From the NCBI GenBank assembly GCA_029990175.1, contig JARKIP010000005.1, positions 28,095,501-28,159,500 on the forward strand: DNA of 64,000 nt, written 5' to 3'. Numbering within the stretch: the first letter of the stretch is position 1; every line of letters starts with the position of its first letter. Source of the DNA: Petunia secreta (taxonomy: Eukaryota; Streptophyta; Magnoliopsida; Solanales; Solanaceae). A program made the position numbers and the translations under genes. Of this stretch, positions 55,497 through 64,000 are shown in pieces. The notes beneath the pieces were generated by a model. That model was not told where the DNA came from. It made no database searches and saw only the letters and a list, made by a program, of their open reading frames with translations.

Positions 55497-58022
55497 TGAC
55501 ACGACCCGGAATCCGGTTGGGCCGTGCGGGCACCCGGCATCCTTCCCTAGACCCATCGGGCGAACCCTTACCAATTAAATTAGAAAAATAAATATAACAA
55601 TTCATAAATAAGGATAAGACTTAAAAAAAAAAAAACACAGACATACTGATATCTCTAAGCTGTACAAAAGAAATTACAGCTGACTACCCAACATACTAGG
55701 TTTAGGGCTATCCAGACTAGACATCTAAAAGTACAAAAGAATACAGATACCTCCTGAAGGGAGCAAAATGTAACTGAATTAATAATCAATAAACTGGTGG
55801 CCATCCGGAATAAAAGCTGGCTCACCCTGACAGCTGAAGTCGTCTTCGCTCCTTCACAACGTGGCAAACTAAATCCTGGAACGAACCTGCCGAAACGAAA
55901 TAGATAGACAAGAAACAAACAACAAAAAAGGGTGAGTCAAAAGGACTCAATAAGTGGGGCAGACTAGCCACCTCAAAGAATAGGATAGCTGGCCAAGGAG
56001 GAGAAACAGATAAATAAAATTCCTCTTATTTAAATTATAAAAGACAGAGCCAGATAACAATCGGAAAGACGTAACAAACTTATAAACTTAACCAAGGATG
56101 CGTGCCAAAAACATATCAACAAATATGCAATGCACATATAAGCAGAACAGTAGTCATGTACCGTAAGTCTACACAATGATATGAATTGAGATGGAATGAA
56201 ATGAAGTGAGATGAAATGAAATGAAATGAAATATGATGCGAAGGGTCACATGTGCCCGTAGTCCCATCCCGAAGCGGAATACTCCTGCATTCGAGGGGAA
56301 TCCAATCTGATAACCAACTGGAGCGGAATACTCCTGCTCCTGGGGCAGAATACTCCTGCACCCGATATAATATAAACCAGAGGCGGAATACTCCTGCGCT
56401 CTCCTGGGGCGGAATACTCCTGCACCCGATATAATGTAAAGCTGAGGCGGAATACTCCTACACTCAATATCTGACATAAGAGCGGAATACTCCTGCTCTT
56501 GGGGCGGAATCCTCCCACCCTCAATATGATACAATGGAGCGGAATCCTCCTGTTCCTGGGGCGAAATACTCCTGCACCCAATATGATATGCAATGTAATG
56601 CATATGAATGACATATAATGCATACGAATGCAATGTGATGCAATAATAACCCTTCACCGGCGCGGGACTCTCATCGACAGCCGGGAAGTAGATTCCAACT
56701 TACAGCCAGGGTACAATGCTCAGATCCTCATTGCAATACCAACAATAGGACATAACATATAATATACAATGTAAATCCAAAGCTAAGGCGTAATGAGTAC
56801 GCCTATCGGCAGCTACACACGTAAGGAACACGTGGTAGAAAATCCACGAGGCCAGGTGCCTCCAAAGAAATGGATATAAACACTTACCTCTTCCAAAAGT
56901 TAGCATTGCTAATCAACAACCACTTTATCCCTTGGTTTCACTGCCAAACAATCCTGCTGTGTTCAATAAGCAGAAAAATATATCAAATAAGGCTAAAGGC
57001 TTCATTCCCCACATTTTAGGGTAATCCGGTTAGGAACCTGATACCCTATTTGCATACGCAATACGCAGGCCACGCCTATGTACAGGGTTTATGGTCACAT
57101 AACCAAACCCCAAATAAATTATTGCCCATAACTCACTGAGTATGAATATATATTCAATTCCATTATCGGGGTCCATTTGACCCTTTAAACTATTAATTGA
57201 ACTTATTAGGACGATGTCTAATATCTCAATTTTCACCGTCAAAATATATTTAAACACACGTAATAAACTCAAATAATATATTAGGATCGTTACCTGAATG
57301 TTTCGGGGTAAAATTCTACTTTTTCCCGGCCCCTTTTCTTATTTTCTGGCATTTTTCCACTGCGTATTTTCTATTTCGCGTCTCTGTTTCTCGTTCCTGA
57401 ATGCTTCACTCTGTATAACGTCAAGGGATATATCCCTATCAGCCACCGCCCATGGTACTTTCATTTTCTTTCTTTCTTTGTAATTTTTGTCTTTTTCTCT
57501 CTCTTTTTTTTTGTTTTATTTTATTTTATTTTATTTTTTTTCTTAACGAAAATTAAAATAGTACCCTACGATATTCGAAATAATTCCAACTTTTGCATTC
57601 GAGTTATACAAAATATATGTAATATACTCGCGTAGGCGGATCTCAAATTGGACTCCCAAAACTTAAGATGCAAATTTAAATAAAAAAGGTCAAATTATTT
57701 AACTTTCGGCATTTTAGCGGAAACTAGCCGAACAGCATCGAAATTCACTTTCGAAAGTTCACAAAGGTCATAAATAATCATACGAACCCAACGACGCTTT
57801 CAGATTTCGAATCGGAGCTCATTCGGCAAAACCGAGCTCGAAAATCTCTTTTTAATATTTATTGCCAATAAAAACTGAAACCTTCTTCCGATGCCTACCA
57901 AACGAGGTTTGATTTAGCTCAAATTTTACAGACAGGTTCTAATGGACATTACGAATATTTTAAAATTATCGATACACCAATCGGAGTCCTAATTTCCGAA
58001 ACGACTGACCGAGGTCGTTTCA
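55497..58022 (-). repeat. 3' LTR of the young element (2526 bp)
   Basis: Minus-strand TGAAACGACC (58022) to CGGGTCGTGTCA (55497). Contains an array of GCGGAATACTCCTGC words (56270-56590), an AATGA-rich stretch, and an AT/TTTTATTTTA block (57500-57545). Left flanking pentamer GTATG is a candidate target copy. ORFs of 60-162 codons in it follow the repeat words and are not genes. Confidence 0.88.
56270..56590. repeat. interspersed 15-bp word array GCGGAATACTCCTGC (10 copies) in the LTR
   Basis: About ten copies or close variants (GGAATCCTCC, GAAATACTCC) at 20-50-bp spacing, separated by CACCCGATATAATATAAA-like linkers. GGA-TA-TCC is a partial dyad. The identical array occurs in the other LTR at 62886-63206. 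Confidence 0.88.
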
Positions 58023-58035
58023 TTCTCCTCCACTT
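58023..58035 (-). other. polypurine tract of the young LTR element
   Basis: AAGTGGAGGAGAA on the minus strand immediately before the LTR start TGAAACGACC; primes plus-strand DNA synthesis. Confidence 0.65.
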
Positions 58036-58879
58036 AAACTCTCGTTCGTCCTCGAACGAGCCTAAATCTAAAGGAAGATTCACGCTGATAACAAAAAAAC
58101 TTGCATGACCTTCATAAACTATCCCACAAAATTTTTCTCGTGATTACAGAATTAAAACTATAACACGAACACCGAACTCTTGGAATAAAACATATCTTGA
58201 TAATATGATAACACCATTGCCCGGATTATTCTGACTAAGATGATCCTTCCTCGATTACGAGAGGAGAGTTCTACATTTTTGAAACAAAGATACACGGAAC
58301 TTTGAATGGGTTAACATGATTAAGCCGATAATCACCTCTTCAATATACTTTTCGATATAGAACAAGTCGATGGAACTAGGAATTAGCTCATACTTGATGC
58401 AATAGGGGAAGCTTTTGAAGTACCTTGTCATTACACACTATAGAAGATTTGATGCAAGCTATATTATATTTTTACGAACGCACTATGAAACATCTCAGCT
58501 GATGTTAGTGTTGTTCCGCAAGCTCCTTGTGGGAATGTAGTTACTCATATCCTAATGTATGTCAAAGATTATCTGAACAGGGTCTATCATATAAGGATAA
58601 GGATCATGCAAATAATACTAGATAGTATGATGCAGAACAGGAATGATCTTTAGACTGAACATCTACTTCAGGGTATTGTCTTTGAATTGGAAATATTATA
58701 TCTTGAAAAAGTGAAAATAAAAGAGACATGTAGTTGGACCATGAGCTGAGGCAGAATACAAGCAACAAAGTTGATTACATGTGCACTTACAATGCTAAAG
58801 TAACTTCTCAAAGAGTTGAGGTGTGAAGGAAATATGCCAATGATGGATGGACGATAAGCTGCATTAGACCTTTAATTCT
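58036..58879. other. internal non-coding 3' part of the young element
   Basis: Begins with the partly self-complementary CTCGTTCGTCCTCGAACGAG. No supported coding sequence. Confidence 0.45.
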
Positions 58880-59225
58880 AAATTTTCATGAAGTAAAACA
58901 ACGACATTATGAGTATCCAGTTCTAGTTGAATACAGACAAATAGCCAGAAGAAAACCGGAGTCACCATACAGGGATACTACTGACGGTGTTCTCATATAT
59001 AAAGATAGACTTTGTGTTCCTGATGTTGCATATTTACGTGGACAGATTATGATAGAGGCACATTATTCTAAATACACTGTTCACCCAGGTTCGAATAAAA
59101 TGTACTATGATCTTAAGCAGATTTATTAGTGGGATGGAATGAAGTGTGACATAGTAGAATTTGTGGCTCAGTGTTCTAATTTCCATCAAGTTAAAGTCTG
59201 TCATCTTTCCAGACTTTATGCTTTC
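58880..59225 (+). pseudogene. antisense scrap of gypsy integrase zinc-binding domain
   Basis: Plus strand: DTTDGVLIYKDRLCVPDVAY, IMIEAHYSKYTVHPGSNKMY, DLKQIY then a stop, DIVEFVAQCSNFHQVK. The H..H..C..C pattern (AHYS, HPG, CSNF with the last Cys changed to Phe) is the HHCC zinc-binding start of Ty3/gypsy integrase. It is opposite to the surrounding element's sense strand, with stops, so it is a separate rearranged piece. About 130 bp downstream, GGTCGTGACAAAAGTGGTAT (59342-59361) resembles a gypsy LTR end plus iMet primer site on the plus strand. Confidence 0.78.
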
Positions 59226-60599
59226 AGCAGATAGGTACGTATATATGATCAGGTTGCCAGCTTATCTCTGGCATTAATAGATTATTAGTGGGTTTAGCAA
59301 TGATCATCACTCATTGTAGGTTTCTGTCGTGGCCCTAGGTTGGTCGTGACAAAAGTGGTATCAACGCCTTAAAGATTTAGTATTACCATTCAGTATTTGG
59401 AGGAAGACTCCTCCACTTAAAGCACAAACTCATGCAGCTATTTGAATAGAAATAAACATCCTCGCACAGTCTGCTGGACTAAATAAGATTTAGCTAAAAG
59501 CTGAACGTAGGCAGACCTAAGCTACCAACTACCCTTTCGAGTTGCCAAACAGCTGCAACTCTCAAGTTCACAACTCCATACCTTTGCCGTAAACACCACC
59601 GCCTGATGGATGGTACTTCTTTATAAAAATTTCGGCAGAGTTTCCCCTGAAACTGGATGATCCGCAAAAACAGAACCAGCACTATACTATACATGGGAAT
59701 GGATACCCGGATAAACTGATATCCAAAACAATAATATGCTTACCCGGCTACAATAACACGTACTCTGGCTCAGCACAGGGAACGTCACAAACGGCTACCA
59801 ATCGCCCAAGCTCACTAGTGCCGGATGAAGAAGAAATGGAAATGGATCGAGGATAGAAATAATTAGACTTTTAAGAAGCTCATCTTCTTATTGTTTGGCT
59901 ACTAGAGCTAGACTTCTTCCGAGTCAGGCTAGCCAAAGAATCGCAATTGAAGAAATAGACAATAAATGAGCTTTGTGGAACATCTATGCCAATTTAATCT
60001 CCCAATAATAAGGAAACTCTAACAATTTACCAGAAAACCCTTTTATAATCCAGACAAGCTCATACGAAACATGACTTTACTAGCGTTTTGAACCAAGAGG
60101 AGATACGTAGATCGAATATTACTTACTAACCACTTTACACCGAAATAAATAATGAAACTTTCTGATGATGACGAATAAGGATCTCATCATCCTACCAACA
60201 CTGAATTCCAAAGAGAGAGGTAAACTGACTCGACATAATAAGAGAAGGTGGCACAACAAGATGCCAAGCAGACCATACCGATACTCACTCAAAATCTCTC
60301 ACATTTAAACCACATAAGCTAGTAGGGTCTCACAAATGCCCTGAATAAATCATACTACAAGCTCACCCCTCTACCTCAATAGATTCTTAATAGAAAAAAT
60401 ATCCAAGGACGCCATGGAAACATGATATGACGAACCATTTCCAGATCGATCGGAAGAATCAAATCTTACTCACATTTGAGAGAAGAAGAAATACTTGGGT
60501 CTACTACATCGGATGCCTCAGCATCCTGCCAGACTAGCAGTTCATAAAATTGCCTCTGCGGCTGAGTTGAGCCGCTACCCTGATAATTACTTCTAGAGG
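59226..60599. other. rearranged internal sequence, no gene recognised
   Basis: Starts with the plus-strand LTR-end/primer-like motif near 59342-59372 and a purine-tract-like CTCCTCCACTTAAAG at 59408. The rest has no supported reading frame on either strand. Confidence 0.4.
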
Positions 60600-61980
60600 A
60601 ATCACTACCACCACACTCTCGACCTCTACTGGATGGTGACATTTCTTTGATTGATTAAAATTTAAATAAAATTCATGCGACTGTGCAGGTGCCTAAGGGC
60701 AAGAAGAAGGACGATTTTCTACTTGCTGGAATAAGGAAAAACTCCTCAAAGGATAACCAGACTCATGACAGTAATAACACCCTTTTCCTTAAAAATGGAA
60801 ACTGGATAGATTATAGATAGCTACAAGGAGAAAACTGAGTCTATCTTGATGAACTACTAGCGCACTTTGAGAATCACGCTCTACAAGCTAAGATAACCTG
60901 GAAGGTGACCTCCCAAAATAATTAGAACTCTTACCTCCAAATGAGGTACCATGGTTGCCCTACCAGGGCCATAGGATCTCTTGCTTTCCCGCTCTAACTT
61001 ATGGTATGCCTAATACATTTGAGCAATATCAACAATGACATCAAATGAGGTCCCGACCTCAATTTTTTGAGCCATCTGGGATCTCAAGGAAGGAGAAAGG
61101 TCATCAATAAATCTTTGAATATCTCGAAAGGCTCATGGACTAGTTTTAATGCATATTCCGCCATTCTATAGAATTCAATCCCATATTCTGAAACACCAAC
61201 AGGCTAACCGACAGGCTACCCTGTCCAATCCACTCAAACTGGCAACACTTTTCATCTCGCTCGCTACTCGAAAGAAACTTTTCCACAAATCTAGAAGAAA
61301 ACCGAACCAAGTTAGCTAATAAGAGAGCGGCCCACCAATTCAAGGCTGGACACTGAAATCGGAAAGCAGAATAATCAATACCATATCGCTCGATATAATC
61401 AAGAGCCTGAAGGATACGCTAACATCATTGTATTTTTAAAAAAATCACGAAGTTTATCTGATATATTGCTTAAGAATATCAAAAGGTTCAACCGCGTAAA
61501 ATAATGCAACCTCTTCGGACTGTCGGACCGAACTGATACCTCGGCTGGCTAACCAGCCAGAACAACTGGAGGCACAATACATGCTGCCTCCGGAACATAC
61601 TTTACTGCAGCAATATTAAGAACTGGAATAGGAGCTCCCTGAAATCGAACGTCTACACATGCAGCAACCTGATAGGCTGGCCAGCGAATAATAGGTTCTT
61701 ACGGTATCTGCGTTGCCAAGATTCTCGTAAAGCATCATAGAGAGCCAAGGGAACTACAAGGCCCTGCTCTCTTGCCCATCTCGAGCTCGTACAATTGAGG
61801 CCTCCATAACTAGATCGTCAGCACGATAAAAACTCTCGGGGCTTCTTCAGTGCTAGCCCCAGGCTAGACTGCTTTGTCTTGAGCTCCTACCATTTGCCGA
61901 TTTATCGCACGAAGGTTCACCATTACCACGAAGGAATTAATGAAAATACTTTTGCATCCTAGACCGACGCGCGATCAGAA
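60600..61980 (-). pseudogene. decayed Ty3/gypsy gag of the young element
   Basis: Minus strand pieces in shifting frames: RFVEKFLSSSERDEKCCQFE, then VSEYGIEFYRMAEYAL-like sequence, DIQRFIDDLSPSLRSQMAQK, EVGTSFDVIVDIAQM, and a worn zinc knuckle (GCYYCHESGYP) near 60735-60790. This is the order of chromovirus-type gag (capsid then knuckle). Many frameshifts, so no functional product. Confidence 0.65.
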
Positions 61981-62097
61981 AAGAAGGAAGTGAAACTTCC
62001 TAAATGCCATCATAGCCTCTCGTAGATAAGTATGGACGTCTACGTACCCATCAACGAGACTCTACTAGACACTGTCTTAGTCTGGATAGACACTAAA

Positions 62098-62113
62098 CCG
62101 GGCTCTGATACCA
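62098..62113 (-). other. primer binding site of the young element, initiator-Met type
   Basis: TGGTATCAGAGCCCGG on the minus strand, two bases after the LTR end CGTGTCA; fixes element orientation. Confidence 0.85.
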
Positions 62114-62115
62114 AC

Positions 62116-64000
62116 TGACACGACCCAGAATCTGGTTGGGCCGTGCGGGCACCCGACATCCTTCCCTAGAACCGCCGGGCGAACCCTTACCAATTAAATT
62201 AGAAAAATAAATATAACAATTCATAAATAAGGATAAGACTTTAAAAAAAAACACAGACATACTTATATCTCTAAGCTGTACAAAAGAAATTACAGCTGAC
62301 TACCCAACATACTAGGTTTAGGGCTATCCAGACTAGACATCTAAAAGTACAAAAGAATACAGATACCTCCTGAAGGGAGCAAAATGTAACTGAATTAATA
62401 ATCAATAAACTGGTGGCCATCCGGAATAAAAGCTGGCTCACCCTGACAGCTGAAGTCGTCTTCGCTCCTTCACAACGTGGCAAACTAAATCCTGGAACGA
62501 ACCTGCCGAAACGAAATAGATAGACAAGAAACAAACAACAAAAAAGGGTGAGTCAAAAGGACTCAATAAGTGGGGCAGACTAGCCACCTCAAAGAATAGG
62601 ATAGCTGGCCAAGGAGGAGAAACAGATAAATAAAATTCCTCTTATTTAAATTATAAAAGACAGAGCCAGATAACAATCGGAAAGACGTAACAAACTTATA
62701 AACTTAACCAAGGATGCGTGCCAAAAACATATCAACAAATATGCAATGCACATATAAGCAGAACAGTAGTCATGTACCGTAAGTCTACACAATGATATGA
62801 ATTGAGATGGAATGAAATGAAGTGAGATGAAATGAAATGAAATGAAATATGATGCGAAGGGTCACATGTGCCCGTAGTCCCATCCCGAAGCGGAATACTC
62901 CTGCATTCGAGGGGAATCCAATCTGATAACCAACTGGAGCGGAATACTCCTGCTCCTGGGGCAGAATACTCCTGCACCCGATATAATATAAACCAGAGGC
63001 GGAATACTCCTGCGCTCTCCTGGGGCGGAATACTCCTGCACCTGATATAATGTAAAGCTGAGGCGGAATACTCCTACACTCAATATCTGACATAAGAGCG
63101 GAATACTCCTGCTCTTGGGGCGGAATCCTCCCACCCTCAATATGATACAATGGAGCGGAATCCTCCTGTTCCTGGGGCGAAATACTCCTGCACCCAATAT
63201 GATATGCAATGTAATGCATATGAATGACATATAATGCATACGAATGCAATGTGATGCAATAATAACCCTTCACCGGCGCGGGACTCTCATCGACAGCCGG
63301 GAAGTAGATTCCAACTTACAGCCAGGGTACAATGCTCAGATCCTCATTGCAATACCAACAATAGGACATAACATATAATATACAATGTAAATCCAAAGCT
63401 AAGGCGTAATGAGTACGCCTATCGGCAGCTACACACGTAAGGAACACGTGGTAGAAAATCCACGAGGCCAGGTGCCTCCAAAGAAATGGATATAAACACT
63501 TACCTCTTCCAAAAGTTAGCATTGCTAATCAACAACCACTTTATCCCTTGGTTTCACTGCCAAACGATCCTGCTGTGTTCAATAAGCAGAAAAATATATC
63601 AAATAAGGCTAAAGGCTTCATTCCCCACATTTTAGGGTAATCCGGTTAGGAACCTGATACCCTATTTGCATACGCAATACGCAGGCCACGCCTATGTACA
63701 GGGTTTATGGTCACATAACCAAACCCCAAATAAATTATTGCCCATAACTCACTGAGTATGAATATATATTCAATTCCATTATCGGGGTCCATTTGACCCT
63801 TTAAACTATTAATTGAACTTATTAGGATGATGTCTAATATCTCAATTTTCACCGTCAAAATATATTTAAACACACGTAATAAACTCAAATAATATATTAG
63901 GATCGTTACCTGAATGTTTCGGGGTAAAATTCTACTTTTTCCCGGCCCCTTTTCTTATTTTCTGGCATTTTTCCACTGCGTATTTTCTATTTCGCGTCTC
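62116..64000 (-). repeat. 5' LTR of the young element (partial, 1885 bp in window)
   Basis: Copy of 55497-57380 with a constant offset of about 6616 bp, a 3-base difference in an A run, and a handful of substitutions. The GCGGAATACTCCTGC array is at 62886-63206. The outer LTR end and right target duplication are beyond the window. Confidence 0.92.

Larger units (their letters stand above)
55497..64000 (-). mobile_element. young Ty3/gypsy-type LTR element with large LTRs and no sense-strand pol (runs off window)
   Basis: LTR copies at 55497-58022 and 62116 onward are nearly identical over the shared 1.9 kb. Minus-strand order: 5' LTR (right), primer site 62098-62113 (TGGTATCAGAGCCCGG), decayed gag (61980 to ~60600), rearranged middle, purine tract AAGTGGAGGAGAA (58023-58035), 3' LTR (left). 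Internal length is only 4.1 kb. I find no sense-strand RT or integrase. A plus-strand integrase scrap lies inside. Near-identical LTRs with a dead interior imply recent movement in trans or recent conversion. Confidence 0.85.

Noticed and set aside
56270..56590. CRISPR-like array
   Set aside because: Repeat words are 15 bp with irregular short spacers inside a plant LTR; no CRISPR architecture.
56169..56657. 162-codon minus-strand ORF with repeated EYSAP/SIPP peptides (and twin at 62785-63273)
   Set aside because: It is the translation of the GGAATACTCCTGC word array in the LTR; similar peptides appear in other frames, with no domain.

Overview
This is a gene-poor stretch of a plant nuclear genome, almost certainly Solanaceae. 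The reasons are a tRNA-derived SINE family with a 3' body I recognise from nightshades, Tat/Ogre-type Ty3/gypsy and Tork-like copia LTR elements, MULE transposons with 9-bp target duplications, Stowaway MITEs, and one 13-exon host gene with plant-type introns. There is no prokaryotic or organellar signal. Roughly three quarters of the window is mobile DNA, much of it nested.

Layout. 1-11815 (-): 5' part of a Tat/Ogre-like Ty3/gypsy element with a 4.85-kb LTR, a tRNA-Arg-type primer site, an extra DUF7745-like ORF upstream of gag, gag-protease, a G-patch-like segment, an apparent spliceable intron, and the start of reverse transcriptase (cut by the window edge). 11816-14290 (-): copia-like 3' LTR interrupted by the Ogre, plus a decayed 'putative plant transposon protein' ORF. 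14340-14620 (+): copia pol scrap. 17343-29041: MULE-1, with exact 9-bp TSD and 181-bp TIRs, carrying a broken transposase (+) and a convergent GRF zinc-finger/tail-anchor gene (-). The 5'-UTR intron of its transposase holds a LINE-like ORF fragment, which is itself split by a 4.09-kb solo Ogre-type LTR with TSD TCCCC. 29071-34151: MULE-2, starting 20 bp after MULE-1 ends, with the same two-gene convergent layout in mirror orientation. It has an intact GRF/tail-anchor ORF and a transposase that lost its first catalytic Asp.

34558-44947 (+): the one apparently functional host gene, a Noc2-family (REBELOTE/NOC2-like) ribosome-biogenesis protein of about 735 aa. SINE copies and a Stowaway MITE sit in its introns. 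46053-46596 (-): intron-containing scrap of an ER HSP70 (BiP). 46814-49269 (-): LTR-gag-LTR-gag array of a gag-only copia derivative. 49590-52603: tandem and single MITEs. 52871-52973: TCA/TCG microsatellite. 54331-54450: LINE scrap. 55497 to beyond 64000 (-): a young LTR element with 2.5-kb, nearly identical LTRs, a decayed gag, and no recognisable sense-strand pol.

The most interesting biology is the repeated pairing, in two distinct adjacent MULEs, of a MuDR-type transposase with a convergently transcribed GRF zinc-finger, coiled-coil, C-terminal-anchor protein, an arrangement reminiscent of mudrA/mudrB. Second is the Ogre-type intron whose removal both deletes a stop codon and keeps the frame from protease/G-patch into reverse transcriptase.
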